Assembly: GCF_900177645.1 (NCBI RefSeq) | Contig: NZ_FXAO01000003.1 | Coordinates: 186,001-250,000, forward strand | From: Arenibacter troitsensis | GTDB lineage: Bacteria > Bacteroidota > Bacteroidia > Flavobacteriales > Flavobacteriaceae | Reading direction: 5' to 3' | Length of the DNA stretch: 64,000 bases | Part shown: positions 46,290 through 55,078 of the stretch, piece after piece | Numbering within the stretch: the first letter of the stretch is position 1 | How the letters are laid out: every line of letters starts with the position of its first letter | Made by a program: the position numbers and the translations under genes | The notes under the pieces: generated by a model | The model's database searches: none | Told to the model about the DNA's origin: nothing | What the model saw: the letters and a program-made list of their open reading frames with translations, nothing else

Positions 46290-46963
46290 CGTAATTGCCT
46301 ATTGGAAGGACGCTTGTTAGCAAGGGTACAATACTAAAGGGGAAATAGTTTTATTATTTTTTGTGTTGTACCAAAATTTTGATATGTAAAAGGCTAGAAA
46401 CTTACAGTCAGTGTCCATGTCATCGTGACGAATTTTGAAATATTGAAATTTTCTATTTGAATGTATTATCCTATTAAATTGGTTGTGAGCTACATACAGT
46501 TGCAATTATAATAATTCAGTTAAACGGACTAATTTTTATCAATAATTCATAATACTAGTTACAATTTTATTTTGTAGGAAAATACATCTATTTTTTAAGG
46601 TGGTTGTTGTTTTTATATCTATATTTGAATTTTATTAACATAATTTTAAGGTTTTAAAACAACAGCGAAAAGACAAAGAGCAACGTTTAAGATTTAAGAA
46701 GTATCTCTCGTGTTCCATATGACCCAAATAAAGAGTTTAAGAGCAATATAAATATTAATTACGTCCCACATCAGCAAAGCATGAAAACACACCCTTACCT
46801 ATTCAAAAAACAAAAGCATTATATGTACTGTAACCAACAAAACAGTTCATTACCAGCTTTTACAACAGTAGTTCTTAAAATGGATCCTATGGTGCTCAGA
46901 TCCAAGGATAACTTTTGATTTTAACGGTAAAAAAATAGAGAAACCCCCCAAATCCCAAATGAT
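46290..46963. other. Long intergenic region before the LuxR-type regulator
   Basis: This 674 bp AT-rich gap holds one candidate small ORF (46781-46918) and an exact -7 match TATATTTG (46620-46627), but no well-spaced -33. No tRNA or known RNA fold was recognised. A long 5' leader or an unannotated small RNA could reside here. Confidence 0.5.
46781..46918 (+). CDS. Candidate 45-residue small ORF, hypothetical
   Basis: An ATG-initiated frame of 45 codons ends 45 bp before the response regulator gene. The product has a basic start (KTHPYLFKKQKHYMYC) and a mixed remainder with no membrane helix, recognised motif or clear ribosome-binding site. It could be chance. Confidence 0.2.
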   Translation: MKTHPYLFKKQKHYMYCNQQNSSLPAFTTVVLKMDPMVLRSKDNF

Positions 46964-47605
46964 ATGAAACCTAACGTACTTAAAATTATTGTAATAGACA
47001 ATGACATTTCGCTCCACGAGACCTACAAATATTATTTCGAAACTTATGAAGAATATTCATTAGTAGGAATATATGTTTCGGTAAAGGAAGCACTGATGGA
47101 TTATGACAATGTATTACCAGATATTATTGCTTCTGAAGTCACTATGCCTGATGGCTGCGGCATTGAAGCCATAAGGCTCTTTCGCAAAAAAGACCCTGAA
47201 GTTAAAATCGTCATGATCAGTGGCCAAAATGATTTTGAAATCGTAAAAAAAGCCTTTAAAAACATGGCAAATGGTTATGTTTCCAAACCTCTTGGTATCA
47301 AGAGTTTGTATCATGCCCTAAATGCCATTAAGTACGAAGGCGCTACGATAAGCAACGATATAGCCAAGAAAATAATTGCTATGTTTCAACCAAAATCTTA
47401 CGCTTCCTTTTCAGAAAGGGAGAATCAGATTATTGATTATTTATGTCAGGGTGCTACCTATAGGATAATCGCTGATAATTTATTTGTAACCCCGAGTACC
47501 GTAAATTTTCATATACAGAATATATATCTAAAATTAAACGTAAACTCTAAATCGGAAGCCTTGTCCAAATTGAGGGAAATGGAATATTCTGCCCATTTAA
47601 TTTAA
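46964..47605 (+). CDS. LuxR/NarL-type response regulator with Glu at the phosphoacceptor position
   Basis: This 213-residue protein has a receiver domain (1-125) and a LuxR-type HTH (about 145-213, SFSERENQIIDYLCQGATYRIIADNLFVTPSTVNFHIQ when read in parts). The receiver keeps the acidic pair in VIDNDIS (D12, D14), the Ser in MISGQND and the Lys in VSKPLG. In the segment that is normally D(I/L)xMP the residue expected to be phosphorylated is E58 (IIASEVTMP; codon GAA, 47135-47137). Glu can mimic aspartyl phosphate, so the protein may be constitutively active or regulated otherwise. No histidine kinase is adjacent. The upstream gap of 674 bp is unusually long. Confidence 0.9.
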   Translation: MKPNVLKIIVIDNDISLHETYKYYFETYEEYSLVGIYVSVKEALMDYDNVLPDIIASEVTMPDGCGIEAIRLFRKKDPEVKIVMISGQNDFEIVKKAFKNMANGYVSKPLGIKSLYHALNAIKYEGATISNDIAKKIIAMFQPKSYASFSERENQIIDYLCQGATYRIIADNLFVTPSTVNFHIQNIYLKLNVNSKSEALSKLREMEYSAHLI

Positions 47606-47824
47606 GACAAATCATATTCTATACGGTAAGATAACTACTCTAAATCTTATTTTTCAAACTTAATTTCTATAGCCACAGGCATGTTGAAAGGTAATTTTAT
47701 TACAGACCCAGTCCCTTTGCCGGGGTTCCTATTTTAATATGGGGGCACTTGCAGGGCAGTAGTTAATTCTACTTTGTCAGGTTTAAATATATATTGGTCT
47801 TTTTTTAGGGTTTCCACAAAAAAT

Positions 47825-47848
47825 AAAGGTGCCATGAGGCACCTTTTT
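47825..47848. terminator. Bidirectional terminator between convergent regulator genes
   Basis: GGTGCC (47828-47833) pairs with GGCACC (47838-47843) around ATGA, flanked by AAA on the left and TTTTT on the right, so it can end transcription in both directions. Confidence 0.77.
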
Positions 47849-47872
47849 ATGGTATCTTATAAAGACTATTTA

Positions 47873-48628
47873 TTACGAATTCATTGCGGAAATAATAAAT
47901 TCCTTAAACTCCTTGGAAATAGGAATCAGCGTATTGTTAATTAATATATCCTTGGAATTAATGGCATCGATATGGTCCACATTAACAATATAGGATTTAT
48001 GTGCCCTGTAAAATTTATGCTGTGGCAGCTTTTCCAAATAATCCTTGAGGGGAGATCGAACCAAAAACTTTTTATCTACTGTGTTTACTTCCAAATAAAC
48101 ATTATCTGCTTTGATGAACTGTATGTCCCCGAATTGGATTCGATAATACAAATGTTGCTTTTTAACGAAAATGGAATCCTTTAATACCTTGTTGGACATT
48201 AACCTGTCATCTTCTTCTTCCTGACTTTCCGATGCAACATTGTTTTTAACGGAGGTAAAGTTGGATAAGGCTATTTCAATGGAAGTGTATAAATCCTGTT
48301 GTTCAAACGGTTTAACCAAATACCCATTGGGTTTAACGGTCTTGGCATTTTCAACAGTGGCCCGATCGGAGTTGGAGGTTACGAATATAAAAGGGATATT
48401 GTAATTTTCCCTTATGTGTTTACCCAAATCAATTCCAGTTTTATCGGAGGCTAGGATAATGTCGATCAACACAAGGTCAACTTCCTTGTTTTTTAGGACT
48501 TCAACTGCCTGCTCGTAAACAATTACGTTGTCCACGATTTCGTATCCAATCTCTTCCAACATAGATTGCATGTCATCTGCAATTATTACGTTGTCCTCTA
48601 CAATAAGAATTCTAATTGGTTGTTCCAA
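47873..48628 (-). CDS. LytTR-family response regulator
   Basis: This 251-residue DNA-binding response regulator has a receiver domain (about 5-122) with acidic residues E11-D12, phosphoacceptor D56 in LVLIDIILA and Lys in YLVKPFE. After an acidic linker (about 132-145) comes a LytTR DNA-binding domain (about 155-250, with YYRIQFGDIQFIKADNVYLEV, LPQHKFYRAHKSYIVN and LIPISKEFK in separate segments). It lies 33 bp downstream of menA and is probably transcribed from the same promoter as the SPOR protein and menA. No sensor kinase is encoded nearby. Confidence 0.92.
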   Translation of the reverse strand: MEQPIRILIVEDNVIIADDMQSMLEEIGYEIVDNVIVYEQAVEVLKNKEVDLVLIDIILASDKTGIDLGKHIRENYNIPFIFVTSNSDRATVENAKTVKPNGYLVKPFEQQDLYTSIEIALSNFTSVKNNVASESQEEEDDRLMSNKVLKDSIFVKKQHLYYRIQFGDIQFIKADNVYLEVNTVDKKFLVRSPLKDYLEKLPQHKFYRAHKSYIVNVDHIDAINSKDILINNTLIPISKEFKEFIISAMNS

Positions 48629-48661
48629 GGTGTATTTTTTTGATTGGTTATTATCTCAAAA

Positions 48662-49570
48662 TTACGAAAAATTATTAAAACTAAAATAAAACAGAATCGA
48701 CAATAAAAAAGTGCTCAAGGCCAACTTTTTCAATTCTGGATCCAGCAATACCGTATTCTTAAGTTTCCACATTTTGTTCAGATGTATAAATATAGGTACA
48801 AATGCCACCAAATGGATAGTATTTTTCCAATTATGGTAATGCATAAAGGTAAAGGCTAAAATGCTTAAAAAACTAATTACAATAAGAAAAACATGGTATA
48901 TTTTTCCATTCTTAATGCCCATCTTTACTACAAGGGTGTTTTTCTTGGAAATTTTATCGGATTCATAGTCCCTTAAATTGTTTAGATTTAATACTCCCGT
49001 ACTCAAAAGACCTATTGTTACTGCAGGAAAAATGGCCATTGCATTAAGAGCTTTAGTATACAGAAACATGGAACCCATTACACCCAGCAGACCAAAAAAG
49101 AGAAACACGAATATATCCCCAAGCCCTTTATATCCATAGGCCGATGATCCAACCGTATATTTTATGGCTGCCCATATACTTAAAATTCCAAGTGCTCCGA
49201 AAATTAGGGTCAATATAAGGTTCTCGGTACCAAATGAAAGATATAGAAGGGCAACTGTAAAAAGAATGCATATAATAATCGAAATAATAATCCCTACTTT
49301 AAGTTCCTTTCGGGATAATTGTCCGCTTTGCAGAGCGCGCATTGGTCCTACCCTATTTTCATTGTCGGTACCCTTAACACCATCGCCATAATCATTGGCA
49401 AAATTTGAAGTAACCTGGAATCCGACGGTTGTTAAAAGAGCCAATACAAAAATATCCCAACGAAACTGGCTGTACATGCTACCAAGTGCGGTACCTACAA
49501 TTATTCCGGACAACGAAAGAGGGAGTGTCCTCAAACGGGCCGCGCCAATCCAAACTTTAATTTTAGGCAA
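48662..49570 (-). CDS. menA: 1,4-dihydroxy-2-naphthoate polyprenyltransferase
   Basis: MenA attaches the polyprenyl tail to 1,4-dihydroxy-2-naphthoate, giving demethylmenaquinone, the last membrane step before methylation. The 302-residue UbiA-family protein has about eight membrane helices. The aspartate-rich motifs are NDYGDGVKGTDNE (about 59-71) for the first site and LRDYESDKISKKNTL (about 199-213) for the second. The gene is a single base downstream of the SPOR-protein gene and upstream of a LytTR regulator. The other men genes of this window sit 1.8-6 kb away on the same strand. Confidence 0.93.
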   Translation of the reverse strand: MPKIKVWIGAARLRTLPLSLSGIIVGTALGSMYSQFRWDIFVLALLTTVGFQVTSNFANDYGDGVKGTDNENRVGPMRALQSGQLSRKELKVGIIISIIICILFTVALLYLSFGTENLILTLIFGALGILSIWAAIKYTVGSSAYGYKGLGDIFVFLFFGLLGVMGSMFLYTKALNAMAIFPAVTIGLLSTGVLNLNNLRDYESDKISKKNTLVVKMGIKNGKIYHVFLIVISFLSILAFTFMHYHNWKNTIHLVAFVPIFIHLNKMWKLKNTVLLDPELKKLALSTFLLSILFYFSFNNFS

Positions 49571-49571
49571 T

Positions 49572-50183
49572 TTAATACGGGTCTTCTATTTCTAAACGCT
49601 TACCTTCTTTGTAGGAAGCAACGAATGCATCCTCAAAACCCATTTTTACCAATTGAAACCTAAAGGATCTAGCCTCTTCCAAGGTTTCAAAATTTCCCAG
49701 AGAGTAAGAATAAAAGGGATTGGTTTTAACAAATATTGTATTGTTGAGCGATTCCGAAGCAAGGGTTATGTTATTATCTACAAAGGATTTAACCTGTACG
49801 GAATAAATCTTTTCTTTATCCAAAAACTTTTTAGCCAAATAGAACTCCTTCACCAAACTTAGTTCTTCGTTCTGTTCCTTAAGATTATCTATTCTTGCCT
49901 TTATCACTTCCAAACTATCTATAGATACCAAGAGGTTATTGCTCATGTTATTCCTGTTCTCATAATTGGAAGACCTAATAAATCCCGCATTGTAGGAGAA
50001 AATGGCCAGTGTGCCAATTAAAAAAAGCACCGTTATACTGCCAAATAAATTTCGCTGTATCTTACTGCGCTTTAATTCCTTGTTCTTATATTTTATCTGA
50101 TCCAACAGGCGTTCATTGATAATTTGAGCCTTGTCTATATCTTTATGCAATTCCAATAAATCACTTTCCTCAATGAATGGCAT
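49572..50183 (-). CDS. Membrane-anchored coiled-coil protein with SPOR-like domain
   Basis: This is a 203-residue protein. An N-terminal cytoplasmic coiled coil (about 5-42), one transmembrane helix (about 46-66), a second coiled coil (about 85-115) and a C-terminal SPOR-like fold (about 125-195, with IYSVQVKSFVDN and NPFYSYSLGNFETLEEARSFRFQLVKMGF) suggest peptidoglycan binding in the periplasm. SPOR proteins often act at division sites. The function here is unknown. The gene precedes menA by one base, so their expression must be linked. Possible promoter: 50262-50294. Confidence 0.8.
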   Translation of the reverse strand: MPFIEESDLLELHKDIDKAQIINERLLDQIKYKNKELKRSKIQRNLFGSITVLFLIGTLAIFSYNAGFIRSSNYENRNNMSNNLLVSIDSLEVIKARIDNLKEQNEELSLVKEFYLAKKFLDKEKIYSVQVKSFVDNNITLASESLNNTIFVKTNPFYSYSLGNFETLEEARSFRFQLVKMGFEDAFVASYKEGKRLEIEDPY

Positions 50184-50261
50184 AGTATTAATTGTTTAGG
50201 GGATGAGTTCTAAATTTAGTAAAAATAAATCGACTATTTATGTTTTTAAACTTGGTTGTTG

Positions 50262-50294
50262 TAAAAGTAATGGTTTTTGTTGCAAAACGGCAAA
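50262..50294 (-). promoter_or_regulatory. Possible promoter of the SPOR-menA-lytTR operon
   Basis: On the minus strand TTTG (50294-50291), a 21 bp spacer and TACTTTTA (50269-50262; one mismatch to TANNTTTG) lie about 80 bp before the ATG at 50183. Confidence 0.35.
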
Positions 50295-50363
50295 TAATTA
50301 AAACTAAAATGCTTAAATAATTGGACGCCATTAGATTAAAGTATGTTATTTAAAGCTGGTAAA

Positions 50364-51194
50364 TTATAGCAACTTTATACTATCTGGCTTAATTTCTATT
50401 TTACGTTCCTTATACAGAGCACCTATTCCCTTTTTAAAAGTCTTCTTGCTCATCTGCATTATTCTTTTTATATCCTCCGGGTCGGATTTGTCGTGTAAAT
50501 TTAGAACCCCACCATTGGCTACAAGTTTATCATAAATTAGGTTCGCCGCAGGTTCCAAACTTTGATACCCTATAGGTTGTAGGCTAACATCTATTTTGTT
50601 GTCCGGTCTTATGTTCTTGATATATCCTTTTAGTTTATCCCCAACGGCCACTTTTTTAAAAATCTCATTGGAGTAGACCAATCCTTTGTGCTTATGGTTA
50701 ATGATTACCTCCCAGCCTAAATCAGTAAGTCTTGTAACTACAAGATCTACCTCGTCCAAGGCTTGTACTGTTAAGTTATCATTGGACAGAAATTTATCCA
50801 GTTTGTTGGAAGCTACCAGCCTATCTGTTTTTTCATCCAAATAGCAATACACAACGTACCATTGGCCTTCTTGCATTTTGTTGCGTTGTTCCCTAAAAGG
50901 CACCAACAAATGCTTTTCCAGTCCCCAGTCCATAAACGCGCCGTATTCATTTACTTCTGCAACCTGCAGCAATTGAAACTGGTCTACAGTTACAAAGGGC
51001 ACCAAGGTGGTAGCCACGATTCTTTCTTCATGGTCCAGATAGCAAAATACATCCAGAAAGTCCCCTATCTCAAATTCTTCCGGCACATACTTATTGGGCA
51101 ATAATACATCATTGCCTTCATCATCGCCCAAAAAGAGACCCACTGTGGTGTCCCTAAGTATTTCTAAGTTATTGTATTTTCCAAGTGCTATCAT
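50364..51194 (-). CDS. S1-like RNA-binding protein, CvfB family
   Basis: This 276-residue cytoplasmic protein of the CvfB/YitL family contains three S1-type OB-fold RNA-binding domains (about 4-62, 68-132 and 145-210) and a C-terminal winged helix (about 215-276, KLVANGGVLNLHDKSDPEDIKRIMQMSKKTFKKGIGALYKE read in parts). Family hallmarks are VGLFLGDDEG, YGAFMDWGLEKHLLVPFREQ and VSLQPIGYQ. CvfB affects virulence and gene expression in Staphylococcus. Its exact RNA targets are unknown. A terminator lies between it and the preceding DUF2853 gene, so it may have its own promoter. Confidence 0.87.
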   Translation of the reverse strand: MIALGKYNNLEILRDTTVGLFLGDDEGNDVLLPNKYVPEEFEIGDFLDVFCYLDHEERIVATTLVPFVTVDQFQLLQVAEVNEYGAFMDWGLEKHLLVPFREQRNKMQEGQWYVVYCYLDEKTDRLVASNKLDKFLSNDNLTVQALDEVDLVVTRLTDLGWEVIINHKHKGLVYSNEIFKKVAVGDKLKGYIKNIRPDNKIDVSLQPIGYQSLEPAANLIYDKLVANGGVLNLHDKSDPEDIKRIMQMSKKTFKKGIGALYKERKIEIKPDSIKLL

Positions 51195-51224
51195 TGGGCA
51201 AAAATACGTTTAAAAAGAATCTCA

Positions 51225-51257
51225 ATAAAAAAAAGCCACTCTTTTTAAGGGCGGCTT
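51225..51257 (-). terminator. Terminator after the DUF2853 gene (minus strand)
   Basis: On the minus strand AAGCC (51257-51253) pairs with GGCTT (51237-51233), with further pairing inside, followed by a run of T. It may end the menI-menF-menD-DUF2853 transcript. Confidence 0.55.
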
Positions 51258-51281
51258 AGCTATATTAACTGCAATTAATGA

Positions 51282-51623
51282 TTATTTATAGACGGACTCC
51301 TTTTTAAAGTGTTTCGCCAACATGTAATAAACTACCGCCCTGTGCTTACTCTTCACGGAACTACCGTATTTATCCGTTACGCTTTTGATGGCATCCATTA
51401 ACTGTGGGCTATCTTTTAATCCAAGTTTTTTAATTAGGAAGTTATTTTTAACCGTCTGCAATTCTTTGTCATCAGACCCAGAAACTTTCGAGGCATCCAT
51501 GTTGTAGATGGAAGGTCCCAATCCGATAGTAACTTTCTTAAGTAAATCCATATTCGGTGTTTCACCAAATTTGTCCTTTATGTCTGCAGCATATTTTTCG
51601 ATCAACTCATCTCTTTTGCTCAT
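51282..51623 (-). CDS. DUF2853 family protein
   Basis: This is a 113-residue soluble all-helical protein of unknown function. Features are KYAADIKDKFGETPNMDLLKK (7-27, read in parts), GLGPSIYNMDASKVSGSD and a basic C-terminus (SKHRAVVYYMLAKHFKKES). I recognise the DUF2853 pattern. It lies 37 bp after menD and is likely the end of the men transcript, because a terminator follows. The family often sits beside menD in flavobacteria, but a role in menaquinone synthesis is not shown. Confidence 0.85.
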   Translation of the reverse strand: MSKRDELIEKYAADIKDKFGETPNMDLLKKVTIGLGPSIYNMDASKVSGSDDKELQTVKNNFLIKKLGLKDSPQLMDAIKSVTDKYGSSVKSKHRAVVYYMLAKHFKKESVYK

Positions 51624-51660
51624 AATATTAAATATTGTTAATGATTAGATTTATATCCTT

Positions 51661-53415
51661 CTAAGATATGAAATCAAAGTAACTAAGCAAAATATTGTCA
51701 TTCAATAATCTCGGGGTCTTTATTTCCAGAATTTTTGGTTTTTCGGACTCTTGATAAAAACTATCCAAGGCCTTGTTTAAGTCGTTTTTGTTTGTGACAG
51801 ATTCAAATTCAAAACTGTACATCTCAGCTAGGGATTGGATTTTGAGATCTTGCGTTGTTTCAAAGAAGGTATTGAAATTGGCTGTTTCCTCTTTGCCCGG
51901 TAAAATCCTAAAAATGCCACCCCCACCGTTATTGATTACCATGATCCTGAAGTTGGGCTTTATGTAATTATTCCATAAACCATTGCTGTCATAAAGAAAA
52001 CTTAAGTCGCCCGTAAGCAGCAGTGTTGGACTGGACTCATAAATTGAAGCCCCTATGGCCGTTGAAGTACTACCATCTATACCACTGGTGCCTCTATTGC
52101 AGAAAACACGTATAGAGGGCTCCAAATCGAATAATTGGGCATATCTAACAGTAGAGCTGTTGGACAATTGTAGTTGATAATTACTTGGAATACTTTTCAG
52201 GGTCTTATGGTATACCCACATGTCCGAAAATGGTATTTCCAGTAAGTACTGTTCCCTTCTTAATTTGTAATGTTCTTTCCTTTTTGCCCAATAGTCATAA
52301 TAATCACTATCTTGGGTAGAGGGTTGTGCCAAAAGGTTTTTAAACACTTCGTTGGGACTAGTTTTAAAATGCTTTGTTAGGCAGAAAAAGGTATTGTAAG
52401 CCTTTTTGGGGTTTACATGCCAATGCATTAATGGGGTATAGTCCCTTAAGAAGGCCTTTATTTTTTTAGAAACAATGAGTCCCCCAAAAGTTAGGACAAT
52501 CTCGGGTCGCAACATTTTAAACAATTCATCCTTTATTGCCGATTTCTCAATCGGGGCAATAATACTGTCAATATTGGGGAAAAAGTTGGGGTGAAACAAG
52601 TTGGAGGTACATTCCGTCATTACCAGGACCGTTGGGTCTTTTGCCAGAATTTCCAAATACTTTTGTTCAATCGCGTTGGGGGGATTTACACCTACCAACA
52701 CCATTTTTCGGGAGGCATTATGCCAGTGATGAACATACTCCTGCCATTCTAAAATATCATTTTGCACTTGGTCCTTCAATAAATTAATTTCTGGCAACAG
52801 TGCGGATTCCTCCACGGTTTCGTATAAGGGCTCTTCGAACGGAATATTTATATGAACCGGAGTATTGTCGCCGAAGGCTATATTTAATGCCTTGTTAATT
52901 AATTTATCATTATACCTTTGAACCTGAATTTGGCTCAGATCAATACTTTCTTCCGTTAATTGCTCAGGGTCATATTTTATAATTTTTTGGGTTGCATGAC
53001 AAACATCCTGTTTAAGGTTCGCGGAAAAACCAATATGTTTTTCAAACACATTCTCCTGCCTTATAGTTTGCCCGTCCCCAATATCCACTTTATAGGATGG
53101 CCTATCCGCTGATATGACGATGATGGGAAAATCGCTGTAGAATGCTTCTGCTATAGCGGGATAATAATTTAACATAGCGCTACCCGAGGTACACAAAATT
53201 ACCGTGGGTTGCGTCAGTTGCTGTGATATGCCCAGGGCAAAAAATGCAGCGCAGCGCTCGTCAACAATACTATAACAATTAAAATAAGGGTCCTCCGAAA
53301 AACTTATGGTCAAAGGTGCATTTCTTGATCCCGGAGAAATAATTATATTTTTTATGCCCCTTGCTTTGCAATGATGAACAAGTGACTGTGCGGAGGGAAT
53401 ATTGGAATATTTCAT
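51661..53415 (-). CDS. menD: 2-succinyl-5-enolpyruvyl-6-hydroxy-3-cyclohexene-1-carboxylate synthase
   Basis: MenD joins 2-oxoglutarate (as a thiamine-bound semialdehyde) to isochorismate, the first committed step of menaquinone synthesis. The 584-residue ThDP enzyme shows IISPGSRNAPLTISF near the N-terminus, CTSGSAMLNYYPAIAEAF (active-site turn), ADRPSYKVDIGDGQTIRQ, the NRGTSGIDGSTSTAIGA segment and the ThDP/Mg motif TGDLSFLYDSNGLWN with NNGGGGIFRILPG. Length equals the family norm (about 550-590). It follows menF by 57 bp on the same strand. Confidence 0.95.
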   Translation of the reverse strand: MKYSNIPSAQSLVHHCKARGIKNIIISPGSRNAPLTISFSEDPYFNCYSIVDERCAAFFALGISQQLTQPTVILCTSGSAMLNYYPAIAEAFYSDFPIIVISADRPSYKVDIGDGQTIRQENVFEKHIGFSANLKQDVCHATQKIIKYDPEQLTEESIDLSQIQVQRYNDKLINKALNIAFGDNTPVHINIPFEEPLYETVEESALLPEINLLKDQVQNDILEWQEYVHHWHNASRKMVLVGVNPPNAIEQKYLEILAKDPTVLVMTECTSNLFHPNFFPNIDSIIAPIEKSAIKDELFKMLRPEIVLTFGGLIVSKKIKAFLRDYTPLMHWHVNPKKAYNTFFCLTKHFKTSPNEVFKNLLAQPSTQDSDYYDYWAKRKEHYKLRREQYLLEIPFSDMWVYHKTLKSIPSNYQLQLSNSSTVRYAQLFDLEPSIRVFCNRGTSGIDGSTSTAIGASIYESSPTLLLTGDLSFLYDSNGLWNNYIKPNFRIMVINNGGGGIFRILPGKEETANFNTFFETTQDLKIQSLAEMYSFEFESVTNKNDLNKALDSFYQESEKPKILEIKTPRLLNDNILLSYFDFIS

Positions 53416-53472
53416 TATTGCAAAATTACAACGCAGGTATTTGTTAAACCAATTCCATGTTGCCTTTTTGGT

Positions 53473-54582
53473 TTACATTAAAATTATATTTAACATGGTC
53501 CTACTTTTATGCAGTGTCTCCTGCCATTCCTTTTCGGGGACCGACCTACTGGTTATACCGCCCCCAACATAAACTTTGACCCTATTTTCCAATATCTGCA
53601 TACATCTTAAATTCACAAACAAGGAGGTTTTGTTCTTTATGGTCCTATAGGCCATATTTTCCTGATTTCTTCTTTTGGACTGCCTCCCGATTTCTTCCTT
53701 AAAGTTTAGCTCCCCTAAAAAACCGGTATAGAATTGCCGATCATAGTTCTCATTTGACAGGATAAACGCTTTGGCTGCATTTTTTGGCAATCCACAAACG
53801 GCTGGCGTTGGGTGTAGGGCATCTATCAAATCTATAAGTCGGGAATTGTTCATATTTCCGGAAACGGATGATTTAATATGCCAAAGATTCCCCGCTTTAA
53901 TGGACATGGCATCTGAAACATTTAGGGAAGAAACCTTATCTTCCAGAGAGCTATGGATATATTGGGTAACCATTTCCTGCTCTTCAAGTTCTTTTTCTTT
54001 CCAAATTGGTGCTTCGCCAACCTTGTACAATTGGGTACCAGCCAAGGACATGGTCTTGAATTTATTGTTTTCAGTCTCCAAAAATATTTCAGGTGTGGCT
54101 CCCAACCACATCCCAATTTTTGGGTGGAACCAGATATAGCAAAAGGCCTTTGGGTATTGGTAGAGCAAATCGCGGAACATTACAAAAGGATTCTTGGAGG
54201 TCTCTACTTCTATACTTCTGGATAGCACTACCTTTTTTAAATTTCCAGAATCAATGTTTTTGATTGCCCTTTCTATTATTTCAAGGTAAAAATCTTTATC
54301 GGAGTCTTCATCCAATGCAGGGAAAATTGGGTTTTCAGTATCTTTGGATCCCAATTCCAAGACCTCTTCAAATATCTTATCTTTTTTTAATAGCACTGCA
54401 GGCATTGCCCCATCGAAGGGGGCAAAAACAAAACCACTCTCGGCATAGTCGGATACATAATGTAGTTCCCTGTCATTTTGAAAAATCACCTTTACTTCAA
54501 GCGCGTTGGGCTTTCTATAGGCAACAAAAGGCAGCCCTTTTAGGAACTGTTCTTTTATTAAATCCAAAAAACCTTTCGACAT
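53473..54582 (-). CDS. menF: Isochorismate synthase (MenF-type)
   Basis: This chorismate-binding enzyme converts chorismate to isochorismate for menaquinone. I use the ATG at 54582, one base after the menI stop, giving 369 residues and placing LPFVAYRKPN at residues 13-22; a start at 54603 would add seven residues and overlap menI. Conserved parts are LKKVVLSRSI, FCYIWFHPKIGMWLGATPE, the SLAGTQ loop, HPTPAVCGLPK and GGGITSRSVPEKEWQET. These fit MenF/EntC rather than TrpE. No siderophore genes are near, and menI and menD flank it, so menaquinone is the pathway. Confidence 0.93.
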   Translation of the reverse strand: MSKGFLDLIKEQFLKGLPFVAYRKPNALEVKVIFQNDRELHYVSDYAESGFVFAPFDGAMPAVLLKKDKIFEEVLELGSKDTENPIFPALDEDSDKDFYLEIIERAIKNIDSGNLKKVVLSRSIEVETSKNPFVMFRDLLYQYPKAFCYIWFHPKIGMWLGATPEIFLETENNKFKTMSLAGTQLYKVGEAPIWKEKELEEQEMVTQYIHSSLEDKVSSLNVSDAMSIKAGNLWHIKSSVSGNMNNSRLIDLIDALHPTPAVCGLPKNAAKAFILSNENYDRQFYTGFLGELNFKEEIGRQSKRRNQENMAYRTIKNKTSLFVNLRCMQILENRVKVYVGGGITSRSVPEKEWQETLHKSRTMLNIILM

Positions 54583-54583
54583 T

Positions 54584-55006
54584 CTATTTTTTTGATAAGG
54601 CAATGGTAGTAAGTTTGCAAATTGAAATTAAGTTTCCATCTTTATCGGTGACTTTAATATCCCAAATCTGTGTGGTACGGCCTTTATGTAACACCTGGGC
54701 CCTAGCATAAATATCCCCCTCCCTGATGCTCTTCACATGGTTGGCGGATATTTCCAAACCCCGAACAAAAAAATCTTTGGTATCCAAAAAAATATGGGAA
54801 GCCATACTACCTACACTTTCGGCCAGCGCCACCGTTGCCCCTCCGTGCAAAACACCGTCTGGTTGATGAACCTGAGGGGTAACAGGCATTTTTGCCACTA
54901 AATAATTCTCCCCTACATCAATATATTCTATATTCAAGGTTTCCATTAAAGTAGCCTTGTTGGACTCATTACAAATTTTTAGAATTTTCTCTTTGTATTC
55001 GTTCAT
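54584..55006 (-). CDS. menI: 1,4-dihydroxy-2-naphthoyl-CoA thioesterase (hotdog fold)
   Basis: This 140-residue hotdog-fold enzyme hydrolyses DHNA-CoA to DHNA. The residues that I recall as catalytic in E. coli YdiI/MenI (Q48, H54, E63) are found here at the same numbers in HQPDGVLHGGATVALAES. The segment GLEISANHVKSIREGD also parallels YdiI. The family could otherwise be called PaaI-type, but position at the head of a menF-menD cluster favours MenI. It is divergent from the hydrolase gene at 55079 with 72 bp between. Confidence 0.87.
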   Translation of the reverse strand: MNEYKEKILKICNESNKATLMETLNIEYIDVGENYLVAKMPVTPQVHQPDGVLHGGATVALAESVGSMASHIFLDTKDFFVRGLEISANHVKSIREGDIYARAQVLHKGRTTQIWDIKVTDKDGNLISICKLTTIALSKK

Positions 55007-55078
55007 GAATTATTTTTTTGTAAAATTAAGCAATAGAAATTCAACAATAGAATTACTTTTTCCCTTATCCCAAAATTT

